49,114 bases of DNA from Burkholderiaceae bacterium (GCA_004299095.1 SCQQ01000059.1:1-49114); one strand, 5' to 3'; numbered from the stretch's first letter, positions 38,642 to 48,370 are shown. The notes: generated by a model not told the origin, from the sequence alone. Program-made: numbers and translations.

Positions 38642-40178
38642 AGGCTTCCTCGGTGCGCGTGGCCGCGTGTTCGTCCCACAGGCCGCTCATCCACTGGCCG
38701 ACCAGCTCGCGCGTGGCGTCGCGCCGCGCGATGGAAGGCGAGAGCTGGCCGCCTGCCATCACGTGCAGGCGATCGCAGACCTCGAACAGTTCATCGAGTT
38801 CTTCGCTTACCACCAGCACGGCACAACCGCGATCGCGCAGCGCCAGCAGCGCCGCGCGGATTTGCGCCGATGCGCCGACATCGACGCCCCACGTGGGTTG
38901 CGAGGCAATCAGCAACTGCGGCTCCGCATCGATTTCGCGTCCCATGATGTACTTTTGCAGGTTGCCGCCGGACAGCGACCGGGCGGTGGCTTCGGGGCCG
39001 CTGGCCTTGACCTGGAAGCGTTCGATCACGCCGTGCGCCTGCTGGCGCAGCGCGCCGGTGCGCAACCAGCCGAACAGCCCCACGCTCTCATGGCGCGTGA
39101 GCAGCAGGTTGCGCGCCAGGCCGATTTCAGGCACGGCGCCGCGCCCCAGGCGTTCCGCCGGAACGAAATGCAGCCCGAGCGCGCGCCGCCGCGAGGGCGA
39201 TAGTCGCCCGGCAGGTTGGCCGCTTATCAGGATCGCCTCGGGCGCGGCACGCGGGTCTTCACCGGACAGGGCCGCGAGCAGTTCCCGCTGGCCGTTGCCG
39301 GAGACGCCGGCGATGCCGACCACTTCGCCCGCGTGCACGGCGAGCGACACGTTTTCGAGGTCGACGCCAAAGGGAGAGCCGCGCGGCAGGCGCAAGTCCG
39401 ATACCGCCAGGACGACAGGACCCACGGCACGCTCGTGATGCTCCAGCGCGGGCGGCTCGGCGCCGATCATCAGGCGCGAGAGCGAAGCGTTGGTTTCCTG
39501 GCGCGGGTCGCACACCGCGGTGACTTTGCCGGCGCGCATCACGGTGCAGGCGGTGCACAGCGCGCGGATTTCGTCCAGCTTGTGGCTGATGTAGAGGATG
39601 CTGCAGCCGCCGGCCGCGATCTGGCGCAAGGTGACAAAAAGTTTCTCGACCGCTTGTGGCGTGAGCACTGAAGTCGGCTCGTCGAGGATCAGCAGCTTGG
39701 GATCGGTGAGCAGCGCGCGAATGATTTCCACGCGCTGCATTTCGCCCACGCCCAGCGTGTGCACCGGACGCTCCGGATCCATCTCAACGCCGTAGGTCGA
39801 TGCGGTTTCGCGGATGCGCTGCGCCACCTGCGCCAGCGTGTGCGATTTGTCCAGCCCAAGCCAGACGTTTTCGGCCACCGACAGCGTCTCGAACAGGCTG
39901 AAGTGCTGGAACACCATGGCCAGCCCCAGGCGCCGCGCTTCCTGCGGGCTGCGGATGGCCGCGTGCACGCCGTCCACCCTGATTTCGCCGGCGTCGGGTT
40001 TCACCGCGCCATAGACGATCTTCATCAGCGTGCTTTTGCCGGCGCCGTTTTCCCCCAGCACCGCGTGCACTTCGCCCGGTTCCACGCGCAGCGACACGCC
40101 GTCGTTGGCCACCAGGTCGCCGTAGCGTTTGGTGATGCCGGTGAGTTCGAGGCGCGCGGGAACCGAAGGATCAGTCAC
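38628..40178 (-). CDS. nucleoside ABC transporter ATP-binding protein (two ABC domains)
   Basis: The motor of the importer, with two fused ABC domains as in the RbsA/YufO type. Domain 1 has Walker A GENGAGKST and Walker B LLILDEPTSVLTP. In domain 2 the P-loop is degenerate (GVSGNGQRELL, no lysine) while the signature LSGGNLQKYIMGREI is intact, which is normal for this type. A GTG start at 40178 is chosen, where similarity begins (LELTGITKRYGD); the upstream frame is unsupported and there is no strong ribosome binding site. First gene of the operon. Confidence 0.9.
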   Translation of the reverse strand: MTDPSVPARLELTGITKRYGDLVANDGVSLRVEPGEVHAVLGENGAGKSTLMKIVYGAVKPDAGEIRVDGVHAAIRSPQEARRLGLAMVFQHFSLFETLSVAENVWLGLDKSHTLAQVAQRIRETASTYGVEMDPERPVHTLGVGEMQRVEIIRALLTDPKLLILDEPTSVLTPQAVEKLFVTLRQIAAGGCSILYISHKLDEIRALCTACTVMRAGKVTAVCDPRQETNASLSRLMIGAEPPALEHHERAVGPVVLAVSDLRLPRGSPFGVDLENVSLAVHAGEVVGIAGVSGNGQRELLAALSGEDPRAAPEAILISGQPAGRLSPSRRRALGLHFVPAERLGRGAVPEIGLARNLLLTRHESVGLFGWLRTGALRQQAHGVIERFQVKASGPEATARSLSGGNLQKYIMGREIDAEPQLLIASQPTWGVDVGASAQIRAALLALRDRGCAVLVVSEELDELFEVCDRLHVMAGGQLSPSIARRDATRELVGQWMSGLWDEHAATRTEEAYVAA

Positions 40179-40218
40179 GAAGAAAAGGCAGCGGGAGATT
40201 GGAAGAAAAGCGGGCAAA

Positions 40219-40227
40219 TTTATAGCA
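40219..40227 (-). promoter_or_regulatory. candidate extended -10 promoter for the BMP importer operon
   Basis: The minus strand reads TGCTATAAA, an extended -10 (TG-N-TATAAA), 41 bases before the GTG start. The -35 is poor, as often with extended -10 promoters. Confidence 0.5.
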
Positions 40228-40317
40228 TGTTTGCGAGGCGGCGAAGGCGCTCGTAAACCCTTGGTTGAGGACGGCGCCACGTCGCCAGCCGGCTTCCGTC
40301 CGGCCCCGGCGCCGCAC

Positions 40318-41667
40318 TCAAAAACGGCTGACCACCGGCAGCCAGAACGCCAGAGCGAGCAGCGTCGCCAGCAGCACCGGCGGCGTCAGGATCAAGCCGA
40401 CCCTCATGTACTGGCCCCAGCCGATGTGGTGGCCTTTTTGCGCCAGCACATGCAGCCAGAGCAGTGTGGCCAGGCTGCCGATGGGCGTGAACTTCGGCCC
40501 GAGGTCGTTGCCGATCACGTTGGCGTACAGCATGAGCTGGTGCGTCAGATCGGGCACCTGCGCCTGGCCGATGGCGAGCACGCCCACCAGCGTGGACGGC
40601 AGGTTGTTCATGACCGAAGCCAGCAGGCCCGAAAGAAAGCCCGTGGCGACGGTGGCCACCACGGCGTTCTGGCGCCCCAGCGCTTCGAGCACGCGGGCGC
40701 CGTGATCGGTCAAGCCGGCTCGGCCGAGGCCGTAAACCACCAGATACATGCCGAGCGAGAACCACACGATCTGCCACGGCGCCTGGCGCAGCACGCGGCC
40801 CAGCGACACCACCGCGCCGCGGCCGCGGCGCGTCCAGCGCCCGGCGATGGCGGCCAGAATCAGCGCGGCCGCGCCCGTTACCGGCGAGAACGGTGCGTGC
40901 CAGCGCGACAGGCCGAAGTAGGCCGCGAGCAACACCAGCAGCACGGGCGCCGTGGCGCGCAGCACCTGGCGGTCGCGGATGGCGCTTGCCGGGCTGGCCA
41001 GTGCAGACACGTCGTAACGGCGCGGCACGCGGCGGCCGAACGCCAGCCAGAGCACCGCCAGCGTGGCGGCGATCGACACCAGGTCGACCGGGATCATGAC
41101 GGCGGCGTAGCGGTCGTACGACACCTCGAAGGCATTGGCGCTCACGATGTTGACGAGATTCGAGGTGATGAGCGGCAGGCTCGCGGTGTCGGCAATGAAA
41201 CCGGTGGCCAGCGCGAACGCGAGCGCCGTGGGCGGCGGATAGTCGAGCCGCAGCAGGATCGCCAGCACGATGGGCGTGAGCAGCAGCGCAGCGCCGTCGT
41301 TGGCGAACAGCGCGGCGATCAGCGCGCCCAGCAGGATCAGGGACGTGAACAGCAGCGCGCCGTGGCCACCGGCGCGGCGGGCGATGTGCAGCGCCGCCCA
41401 CTCGAACACGCCGGCCTGGTCGAGGATGAGCGAAATGATGATGAGCGCCACGAAAGTGAACGTGGCGTCCCAGACGATGTGCCAGACGATGGCGACGTCG
41501 GCCATCTGCACCACGCCGGTGGCCAGGGCCAGGGCCGCGCCGCCGAGTGCGCTCCAGCCGATGCCGAGGCCGCGGGGCTGCCAGATCACCAGCGTCAGCG
41601 TGGCAACGAAGAGGATCAGGGCCAGCATGATGCGATGTGCGAAACGGCGAGACGCGGGCGTTGCCAT
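40318..41667 (-). CDS. arsB: ArsB-type arsenite/antimonite efflux permease
   Basis: A multi-helix membrane protein of about 449 aa. It has WDATFTFVALIIISLILDQA with the FEWAALHIAR that follows, and the later NDGAALLLTPIVLAIL and NNLPSTLVGVLAIGQA, all typical of ArsB. ArsB exports arsenite, alone or with the ArsA ATPase. No arsR, arsC or arsA lies nearby, so regulation is not local. The start is uncertain: ATG 41667 is chosen, ATG 41628 is possible, and the frame upstream runs through the tRNA-Met terminator and cannot be used. Confidence 0.85.
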   Translation of the reverse strand: MATPASRRFAHRIMLALILFVATLTLVIWQPRGLGIGWSALGGAALALATGVVQMADVAIVWHIVWDATFTFVALIIISLILDQAGVFEWAALHIARRAGGHGALLFTSLILLGALIAALFANDGAALLLTPIVLAILLRLDYPPPTALAFALATGFIADTASLPLITSNLVNIVSANAFEVSYDRYAAVMIPVDLVSIAATLAVLWLAFGRRVPRRYDVSALASPASAIRDRQVLRATAPVLLVLLAAYFGLSRWHAPFSPVTGAAALILAAIAGRWTRRGRGAVVSLGRVLRQAPWQIVWFSLGMYLVVYGLGRAGLTDHGARVLEALGRQNAVVATVATGFLSGLLASVMNNLPSTLVGVLAIGQAQVPDLTHQLMLYANVIGNDLGPKFTPIGSLATLLWLHVLAQKGHHIGWGQYMRVGLILTPPVLLATLLALAFWLPVVSRF

Positions 41668-41722
41668 CCGGGCTTGGGCGCCGCCGCCCGCCGCCGCCCC
41701 GATGATTCGGGGCACGCGCCCG

Positions 41723-41751
41723 AAAAAAAGCCCGGAGCGGGTCCGGGCTTT
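41723..41751 (-). terminator. rho-independent terminator after tRNA-Met
   Basis: The minus strand folds AAAGCCCGGA / TCCGGGCTTT (10 bp, 5-base loop) followed by TTTT. It ends the tRNA-Met transcript 15 bases beyond the tRNA and insulates arsB, which begins 56 bases further. Confidence 0.85.
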
Positions 41752-41765
41752 CGTTCCTTGGCAAC

Positions 41766-41842
41766 TGGTGGTGGTAGGTGGAATCGAACCACCGACCTTG
41801 GGGTTATGAATCCCACGCTCTAACCGACTGAGCTATACCACC
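41766..41842 (-). tRNA. tRNA-Met(CAT), elongator type
   Basis: A 77-nt cloverleaf on the minus strand: acceptor GGTGGTA/TACCACC, anticodon loop TTCATAA (CAT), T loop TTCGATT and encoded CCA. The first acceptor pair is a standard G-C, unlike the unpaired first base of initiator tRNA, so it is elongator-type. Confidence 0.96.
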
Positions 41843-41887
41843 AAAGGGCGCCGATTATAAGGGGCGCGGGCCGCGCCACGCGGCCGT

Positions 41888-42667
41888 TCAGCGGTTCTGG
41901 AACTTGGGCTTGCGCTTGGTCAAAAATGCGTCCATGCCTTCCTTCTGATCCTCGGTGGCGAAGAGCGCATGGAACAGGCGGCGCTCGAACATGATGCCGT
42001 CCGCAAGCGTTCCCTCGAACGCGCGATTGACCGATTCCTTGGCCGCCATCGCCGCGAGGTGGCCGTAGCCGCAAATGATTTGCGCCGCACTCAGCGCCTC
42101 GTCCATCAGCTTGGCCAGTGGCACCACGCGGCTCACCAGGCCGCTGCGCTCGGCTTCGGCGGCGTCGATCATGCGGCCGGTGAGGACCATGTCCATCGCC
42201 TTGGCTTTGCCGATGGCGCGCGGCAGCCGTTGCGTGCCGCCGGCGCCGGGGATGATGCCGAGGGTGATTTCGGGCTGGCCGAATTTGGCGTTGTCGGCGG
42301 CGATGATGAAGTCGCACGTCATGGCGAGCTCGCAACCGCCGCCGAGCGCGTAGCCCGCCACCGCCGCGATCACCGGCTTGCGGATCGAGCGCAGCGTTTC
42401 CCAGTTGCGCGTGATGTAGTCGCCGCCGTAGGCGTCCTTGAACGTGTATTTCGCCATCGCGGCGATGTCCGCGCCGGCCGCAAAAGCCTTTTCGCTGCCG
42501 GTGAGGACGATGCAGCCGATGGTGTCGTCGGCATCGAACGCGCGCAGCGCCTGGCCCAGCTCGTCCATCAGTTCGTTGCACAGCGCGTTCAACTGCTTGG
42601 GGCGATTGAGCGTGATCACGCCGACGTGGTCGTGCTCGGTGCGGGTGGTGATGAATTCGTAGGCCAT
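41888..42667 (-). CDS. enoyl-CoA hydratase, crotonase family
   Basis: A 259-residue crotonase with the oxyanion-hole segments [12 protein letters not shown] and [12 protein letters not shown] and the two catalytic acidic positions E in [15 protein letters not shown], the arrangement of true enoyl-CoA hydratases of beta-oxidation. Start ATG 42667. Divergent from the PaaG-like gene across 101 bases. Confidence 0.92.
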   Translation of the reverse strand: MAYEFITTRTEHDHVGVITLNRPKQLNALCNELMDELGQALRAFDADDTIGCIVLTGSEKAFAAGADIAAMAKYTFKDAYGGDYITRNWETLRSIRKPVIAAVAGYALGGGCELAMTCDFIIAADNAKFGQPEITLGIIPGAGGTQRLPRAIGKAKAMDMVLTGRMIDAAEAERSGLVSRVVPLAKLMDEALSAAQIICGYGHLAAMAAKESVNRAFEGTLADGIMFERRLFHALFATEDQKEGMDAFLTKRKPKFQNR

Positions 42668-42768
42668 GGATCAGGTTCCTCGGAAATTGGATGCGGTCCA
42701 CTATAGCGGCTGGCCCGCCGCGACCGGACCGGGATCATGATGTAAATTGAAGCGCAAAGGAGACTTGC

Positions 42769-43569
42769 ATGACCTCATCATCCGAAACCGTCCTGTACGC
42801 CGAAGACGGCGCCGTCGCCGTGGTGACGTTGAACCGACCGGAGGCGCTCAACAGCTTCAGCGCGCAGATGCACCTGGCGTTCCGCGCCGCGCTGGATCGG
42901 GCCGAAGCCAACCGGGCGATCCGCACGCTGGTGCTGACCGGCGCCGGCCGCGGCTTCTGCGCCGGTGCCGATCTGGTCGACTTCGATTTCACGCCCGGAC
43001 CCGACTTGGCGCAGCGCGCCGATCCCGGCATCACCATCGAGCGCAACTTCAACCCCACCATGCGCCGGCTGATGCGCCTGCGCATGCCCACCGTGTGCGC
43101 CGTCAACGGCGTGGCGGCGGGTGCGGGCGCGTCGGTGGTGATGGCGTGCGACATCGCCATCGCGGCGCCCTCGGCCAGCTTCATCCAGGCCTTCAGCAAG
43201 ATCGGCCTGGTTCCGGATTGCGGCGGTACCTGGCTGTTGCCGCAGCGCATCGGCCTGGCGCGCGCCTTGGCGCTGGCGCTCACGGGCGACAAGCTCGGCG
43301 CGGCCGACGCCAAGGCCATGGGCATGATCTGGGACGTGCAGGACGATGCGCTCGGCGCCGCCATGGCCATGGCGCAGCGCCTCGCCGCCATGCCGACGCG
43401 CGCCCTGGTCGCCACGCGCCAGTTGCTGCGCGCAGCGCACACGCACACGCTGGACGAGCAGTTGGACGTCGAGCGCGACATGCAGTCGCGCCTGGGTTTC
43501 ACGCACGACTACATCGAAGGCGTGACGGCGTTCCTGCAAAAGCGCAAGCCGGAATTCACCGGCAACTGA
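42769..43569 (+). CDS. crotonase family isomerase/hydratase, PaaG-like
   Basis: A 266-residue crotonase. FIQAFSKIGLVPDCGGTWLLP is characteristic of the PaaG group (ring-1,2-epoxyphenylacetyl-CoA isomerase). Here one catalytic glutamate of hydratases is replaced and aspartate is at the DCGG position. The ATG at 42769 has a very good AAAGGAGA site. No other phenylacetate genes are in the window, so the physiological substrate is open. Confidence 0.88.
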   Translation: MTSSSETVLYAEDGAVAVVTLNRPEALNSFSAQMHLAFRAALDRAEANRAIRTLVLTGAGRGFCAGADLVDFDFTPGPDLAQRADPGITIERNFNPTMRRLMRLRMPTVCAVNGVAAGAGASVVMACDIAIAAPSASFIQAFSKIGLVPDCGGTWLLPQRIGLARALALALTGDKLGAADAKAMGMIWDVQDDALGAAMAMAQRLAAMPTRALVATRQLLRAAHTHTLDEQLDVERDMQSRLGFTHDYIEGVTAFLQKRKPEFTGN

Positions 43570-43577
43570 AAGAACGA

Positions 43578-43606
43578 CTGCCCGCATCGACATGCGCGGG
43601 CGTCAT
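43578..43606. terminator. hairpin between convergent genes
   Basis: GACTGCCCGC and GCGGGCGTC pair with one bulged T around a 10-base loop, just after the PaaG-like stop. No T tract, so this is a weak terminator call. Confidence 0.35.
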
Positions 43607-43630
43607 GGGGTGCCTGAAAGCGGATCCGTG

Positions 43631-45433
43631 TCAGGCAGCGGGCCACGCGTGAGTGCCCGTGCGTTCGTTCGGGCGCACCAGGCGCCACGTGGTCGATGGC
43701 CGCGGCAGCGCGAGCGGCAGCCGCAGCAGGCGCCCGGCGCGCGCCACCAGCGCCGTGATTTCACTGGCGTTGCCGGCCAGGAGCGGGATGTCGTCCAGGT
43801 GATGCAGCCGCCAGGCGGCTGTTTCCGTGTGGCGGCCGCGATGCGCCTTTAGTTCGATGCCGATCCATTCATCGCCCGCCGACAGCCCGGCTTCGGCGGC
43901 CGGGCTGCCGTCCAGCACCACCCGGAGGGTGATGCCCCGGTCTTCGTCCACGCGCAAGCCGAGCGCCTGCGCGAGTGGCGTGACGTCGCGCGCGACTTCG
44001 ACGCCCTGCGTTCCCAGCAGCGCTTCCAGCGGCAAGTCGTCGGTGCCGTGCACCCAGGCGGCCAGTTCGGCGTCGAACGAGCGCTCGCCGCAGGCCTCCA
44101 GGGCTGCAGCGATGTCGCCCTCGCGCAGCAGGCCGTCCGGGCAACGCTGCCACAGCGCGCGCATCACGTCGTCCAGCGTGGCGTGGCCTTCGTGCCGCAG
44201 CGTCAGGTCAAGGCAGAGCGCCACGTGCGCGCCCTTGCTGTAGTAGCTGATGGTGCTGTTGGGCGTGTTCTCGTCGGCGCGGTAGAAGCGCGTCCAGGCA
44301 TCGAAACTTGCTTGCGCCACCGACTGCACGTGCCGTCCGGGCGCCTGCAGTACCTGGTTGACGCCTTTGGTGAGCAGCCTGAAGTAGGCCGCATCATCGA
44401 TCAGCCCGGCGCGGCGCAGCAGCAGGTCGTCGTAATAACTCGTGAAGCCTTCGAAGAACCACAGCAGGTCGGTGGGGTTCTCGCGCGCGTAGTCGAAGCG
44501 CGCGAACTCGGCCGGCTTGAGCCGCTTGACGTTCCAGGCGTGGAAGTATTCGTGGCTGATCACGCCCAGCAGGGCCTGGTAGGCGCTGTCGTCGATCTTG
44601 CCCGCGAGTGGCACGTCGATGCGCGGCAGGTCAGCTCGGGAACACACCAGCGCGCAACTGGCGCGATGCTCGATGCCGCCGTAGCCGCTGGCGCCGGCGT
44701 TCAGGAGGAACACATAGTCGCCAGTCAGGTCGCGCGGGCAGCCGCGCCAGAAGTCGATTTCGGTTTCGCAAATGGCTTGTGCGTCCCGCAGCAGGCGCGC
44801 GCCGTCGAACGAAGCCGGCGCCCCGGTCACGACAAAGCGGTGCGCCATGCCGCGGGCGGTGAAGCGGCCGCTCCAGAAAGCGCCCAGCTCCACCGGGTGA
44901 TCGACCAGCTCGTCGTAGGTGGCGGCGGCATAGGTGCCAAAACCGCGCCGATCCGTGGCGATCGCTTGCATGGCCGTGGCCAGTTGCCATTGGCCGCCAT
45001 CCGCAGGCGCATCCACGGTCAGGTGATGCGGCAGCGCCTCCCGCCCGTGCACCCGCAGCAGCAGGCTGGTGCCGTTGAAAAAACCGCGCCCGCCGTCCAG
45101 CCACGCGGCGCGCACCGAAGGGTCGAACGCGTACACCGTGTAGCGCAGCGTCAAGGCATGCCGGGTGTCGCAATCAATCTCCCAACTGCACTTGTCGAGC
45201 TGGCGAATGGCGCGCGCCGTTTTGCCTTGGGTCGCGCTCAAGCTGTCCAGGTTGCGCGCGAATTCGCGGATCAGGTAGCTGCCGGGAATCCACACCGGCA
45301 GCGATACGGCTTGGCGCGCGGCCGGATGCGCGATGCGCAACTCGACCGCGTAGCGGTGGCGCTTCGGGTCCGCTGCGCTGACGCGGTAGTGGGGTCCGGC
45401 GCTCTTGCCCGGCGGCGTCGCGGTACGCGCCAT
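43631..45433 (-). CDS. M61 family glycyl aminopeptidase with PDZ domain
   Basis: A 600-residue metallopeptidase. The N-terminal beta domain (WIPGSYLIREFARNL) precedes the catalytic domain with the HEYFH zinc motif (H294, E295, H298) in SHEYFHAWNVKRLKP and the third ligand region WFFEGFTSYYDDLL. A C-terminal PDZ-like domain follows (VVLDGSPAAEAGLSAGDEW). The ATG at 45433 is six bases after dsbC, so the two are cotranscribed. The extension of the frame to 45766 overlaps dsbC and is rejected. No clear signal peptide is seen. Confidence 0.9.
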   Translation of the reverse strand: MARTATPPGKSAGPHYRVSAADPKRHRYAVELRIAHPAARQAVSLPVWIPGSYLIREFARNLDSLSATQGKTARAIRQLDKCSWEIDCDTRHALTLRYTVYAFDPSVRAAWLDGGRGFFNGTSLLLRVHGREALPHHLTVDAPADGGQWQLATAMQAIATDRRGFGTYAAATYDELVDHPVELGAFWSGRFTARGMAHRFVVTGAPASFDGARLLRDAQAICETEIDFWRGCPRDLTGDYVFLLNAGASGYGGIEHRASCALVCSRADLPRIDVPLAGKIDDSAYQALLGVISHEYFHAWNVKRLKPAEFARFDYARENPTDLLWFFEGFTSYYDDLLLRRAGLIDDAAYFRLLTKGVNQVLQAPGRHVQSVAQASFDAWTRFYRADENTPNSTISYYSKGAHVALCLDLTLRHEGHATLDDVMRALWQRCPDGLLREGDIAAALEACGERSFDAELAAWVHGTDDLPLEALLGTQGVEVARDVTPLAQALGLRVDEDRGITLRVVLDGSPAAEAGLSAGDEWIGIELKAHRGRHTETAAWRLHHLDDIPLLAGNASEITALVARAGRLLRLPLALPRPSTTWRLVRPNERTGTHAWPAA

Positions 45434-45438
45434 GCCGG

Positions 45439-46203
45439 CTATTTCTTGCCGAGCAATTGCTCGATCTGGGCGGCATCGATGGCGCCCGGCACGCGCTTGC
45501 CGCTGGCGAAAAAGAGGGTAGGTGTCGCCGTGACGTTCAGTTTCTGCGCCAGTTTGAGATTGGCTTCGACGGTGCTGACGTCGCAATCGCCCGTGCCCGT
45601 GAGCGCGACGTTGTCGATCATCCAGTGGCTCCAGGCGGCCACCCGGTCCTTGCTGCACCAGATTTGATGCGCTTTTTTCACCGAGTCCGGCCCCAGGATG
45701 GGAATCACGAAGGTGTAGACGGTGGCGTCGTCCACCTGGGTCATTTCCTTGTCGAAGCGCTTGCAATACGGGCAGTTGGGGTCTTCGAACGCCGCCATCT
45801 TGCGCGTCCCCTTGCCGTACACCACGGCCAGCGCGTCCTTGAACGGCAAATCCTTGAAATCGATGGCCGTGAGCTGGTCGATGCGCTCCCGTGTCAGGTC
45901 TCGGCGGTCGCGCGTATCCAGCAATGAACCGTCGATCAGGTAGTCGCCCTTGGCATCGCTATAGAGCACGTTGCTGCCGATGCGCACCTCATACAGGCCG
46001 GGCATGGGCGTCGGGCTGATTTCGTCGATGTGCGCCAGCGCCGGAACGCGTGCGCCCAGGTTCTTCCTGATCACCGCTTCCGGCGAACCGGGCTTGGCTT
46101 GGGCGGTCGAACTTGTCGGCGCGGCGCTTTGCTGCGCGCCGGCCAGCGGCGGCAGGCTGGCGGCGGCCACCACCAGAAGCACATTTCGAAGCAACGTTTT
46201 CAT
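45439..46203 (-). CDS. dsbC: thiol:disulfide interchange protein DsbC
   Basis: A periplasmic disulphide isomerase of 254 residues. It has a Sec signal peptide (MKTLLRNVLLVVAAASLPPLAGA), an N-terminal dimerisation domain, and the thioredoxin-fold active site CPYC (C144, C147). Additional cysteines (C184 region and a later pair) match the family. It needs DsbD for reduction, which is not in the window. The ATG at 46203 is chosen; frame upstream has no similarity. Middle gene of a three-gene operon. Confidence 0.94.
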   Translation of the reverse strand: MKTLLRNVLLVVAAASLPPLAGAQQSAAPTSSTAQAKPGSPEAVIRKNLGARVPALAHIDEISPTPMPGLYEVRIGSNVLYSDAKGDYLIDGSLLDTRDRRDLTRERIDQLTAIDFKDLPFKDALAVVYGKGTRKMAAFEDPNCPYCKRFDKEMTQVDDATVYTFVIPILGPDSVKKAHQIWCSKDRVAAWSHWMIDNVALTGTGDCDVSTVEANLKLAQKLNVTATPTLFFASGKRVPGAIDAAQIEQLLGKK

Positions 46204-46255
46204 GAAGGATGCCAAGTCAAGGGGACTTCCCGCGGCAAGCGCAGCGCCGTCGGGT

Positions 46256-47383
46256 TCAGACCGTGCGGGTCGCGAGGCGCACGGCCCAGGTTTTTGCCGG
46301 GGCGCAGCGATCGAACCATTGCAGGCCCCAGTTGCGCACGGACGTGACGGCGGGCGCCGGATGCGCGAACAGGCGTTGCAAGCCGTCGGTGGCCAGGCGC
46401 GTTCGCAGCCAGACATTCCGGCGCGCGCGCTCGTAGCGCCGCAGCACGTGCCGGTCGGAAAGCGACCGCCAGCGCTCGCGCGCGGCGAGCACGCGGGCGA
46501 GTTCGGCGGCGTCACCCAGTCCCAGGTTCAGGCCCAGGCCGGCCAGCGGGTGCAGCGCGTGCGCGGCGTCGCCCGCGAGCGCAAAACTGGCGTCTTCGCG
46601 CCCCGGGACGCGGCCGATCCAACGCGTGGCTTCGGCCAGCTCCAGCGGCCAAGTGCCGCGCGCGCCTTGGACTGCGAGTGCGCCGAGCGCATCCTGGCTC
46701 AAGTCGTGCAATTTCGCGGCCAAAGCCGCGTCGTCCCAACCATCGGCCTCGATCGCTTGTTCGGTCGGCGCGGACCAGACCACAGCCACGGCTTTGCTAT
46801 TGGCGCCGGCAAGCGGCAGGAATGCCAGGACGTCGCCTTCGGCGCCGAACCATTGGCGCGCGATCTGCTGGTGCGGGCGTTCGCAATCCAGCCGCGTGGC
46901 GATGGCGCGCTGGGCGTACGGCACGGTGCTGAATTCAATGCCCAACTCGGCCCGTGTGGCGCTCGCGCGCCCTTCGCAAACCACGGTCAGCGGCGTGGCG
47001 ACGGGCGCCGCCACGACGTCGATGGCGCCCTGGTAGTCGACGGCGGTGCGCAGCAGGCGCTCCAGCTCAGGCACGTCCACGATCCAGTTGAGCGCCTCCA
47101 GCCCTTGTCGCACCGCATTGAAATGCACCGCACCGTTCCGGTCGCCTTGCACCTGCATCGCCAGAACCGGCGTGGCGTGTGCCTCTGCAGGCCAGCAGCG
47201 CAACCCTTCCAGCAACGCCTTGCCGCCAGCGCCGATGGAGTAGGCACGGACGTCGGTTGTGGCTGAATTCCTTTCGGCCGGCGCCACCAGCGCCACGTGC
47301 AAGCCGGCACGCGCCAGCAACAGCGCCAGCGTGCGCCCGACGATGCCGGCGCCACGAATGCAAACGTCAGGGTTCGGGGCCAT
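46256..47383 (-). CDS. UbiH/COQ6-type FAD-dependent monooxygenase
   Basis: A 375-residue flavoprotein hydroxylase. The Rossmann motif GAGIVGRTLALLLARAG is at residues 11-27, and the second FAD motif LAGDAAHALHPLAGLGLNLG is late, as in UbiH/UbiF/VisC enzymes that hydroxylate the ubiquinone ring. It is at the short end of the family. It lies 52 bases upstream of dsbC on the same strand. The hydroxylated position is not assignable from sequence. Confidence 0.85.
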   Translation of the reverse strand: MAPNPDVCIRGAGIVGRTLALLLARAGLHVALVAPAERNSATTDVRAYSIGAGGKALLEGLRCWPAEAHATPVLAMQVQGDRNGAVHFNAVRQGLEALNWIVDVPELERLLRTAVDYQGAIDVVAAPVATPLTVVCEGRASATRAELGIEFSTVPYAQRAIATRLDCERPHQQIARQWFGAEGDVLAFLPLAGANSKAVAVVWSAPTEQAIEADGWDDAALAAKLHDLSQDALGALAVQGARGTWPLELAEATRWIGRVPGREDASFALAGDAAHALHPLAGLGLNLGLGDAAELARVLAARERWRSLSDRHVLRRYERARRNVWLRTRLATDGLQRLFAHPAPAVTSVRNWGLQWFDRCAPAKTWAVRLATRTV

Positions 47384-47407
47384 CGCGGCATTGTAGGAGC
47401 GGGTTGC

Positions 47408-48115
47408 TCACTGGACGGGCGCTGCGGTGTCGGCGAGGGGCGAGCGCCGCGGCAGCGGGAACGCGGCAGCCGGCGCGGGCTGCGGCACCAGCGGCAGCAC
47501 AATGCGCCGCAGGCTGTGCGGCGGGTTCGGGTAGCCCTGCAGCGCGGCCAGGAAAAGCGTGCCGAGGAGGGCGTTGCTGGCGCCCATCGTGCCCCGGTGG
47601 CGCGCGCTCGTGCGGTAGACGATTTTTCCCGTGGCCAGGTCGCGCAGGGTCAGCGTGACCGTGCTGTCCCAGACGGGAATTAAATCGCTCCCGCCCAGCA
47701 GCGCATGGCCGTCGTTGCCGACCCAGCCGTCGCCCACGTCCTCGCCAAAGCCCAAGTAGTGGTCCGCGCCCCAATACGCGGGCGGCAGGCCCCAGCCGTT
47801 GCGGTTGTCGTACTCGCCGCGCCGAACCGTGGCGGTGACTTCGACGCTCACGTTCGGGTGGGTGTCATCGCGCACGGCGCCGACCGTGGACAGCGCGACT
47901 TGCGCTAGCGGCTCCAATTGCGCCGGGGTGGGCTGCCCCGCCACCGCCGGGCCGGGCACGAAGCGGTAGCGCGCAGCCTGCAGCACGGTGGCGTCGGACG
48001 GCGGCGCTGCGCCGGCGCGCGCACGGGCGACCACGATCTCGGGGCCGGCGGCACACCCCGCCAACGCCAGCGCGCTCAACACACCGACGAAACCCCACCA
48101 CCATCTGCTACGCAT
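47408..48115 (-). CDS. DUF4136 family lipoprotein
   Basis: A 235-residue exported lipoprotein. The signal peptide is residues 1-20 with lipobox LAGC (VLSALALAGCAAGPE). The mature part has a DUF4136-like beta domain (VSVEVTATVRRGEY, TVTLTLRDLATGKIVYRTSARH) and an aromatic/glycine-rich stretch (GWGLPPAYWGADHYLGFGED). Function unknown. The ATG at 48115 is chosen because the longer frame has no similarity. Confidence 0.8.
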   Translation of the reverse strand: MRSRWWWGFVGVLSALALAGCAAGPEIVVARARAGAAPPSDATVLQAARYRFVPGPAVAGQPTPAQLEPLAQVALSTVGAVRDDTHPNVSVEVTATVRRGEYDNRNGWGLPPAYWGADHYLGFGEDVGDGWVGNDGHALLGGSDLIPVWDSTVTLTLRDLATGKIVYRTSARHRGTMGASNALLGTLFLAALQGYPNPPHSLRRIVLPLVPQPAPAAAFPLPRRSPLADTAAPVQ

Positions 48116-48370
48116 CACAAACTCCGCTTCCACCGCCAGGATGCGCTGTGTATCGCGGGCGATGACAGTCGGTCCGACCCCGACGTGACGCGACACGTTC
48201 CCCGGGGCGGCGGTCAGCCGGTATTTGGGCGGCGCGGATGCCATGCAGCGTGCGCGAGGCCGGTGTGCGCCCGGCGCGCGTGCCAGACCATGATGGCGGC
48301 GGTGCATTCCGGGGGATGACCGCGCCGGAACACCCGCTCTGGCGTGATCGGTGAAACCGCGGCCGCTCAG

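Noticed and set aside
40220-41764. Longer arsB-overlapping frame running into tRNA-Met
   Set aside because: It crosses the tRNA terminator and is out of frame with the ArsB similarity.
40129-41823. Plus-strand frame of 564 codons opposite the importer and arsB
   Set aside because: Histidine/glutamine/arginine-rich composition typical of an antisense shadow; it also runs through a tRNA.
43631-45766. Longer start for the M61 peptidase at 45766
   Set aside because: The extension overlaps dsbC completely and the ATG at 45433 gives the normal family start.
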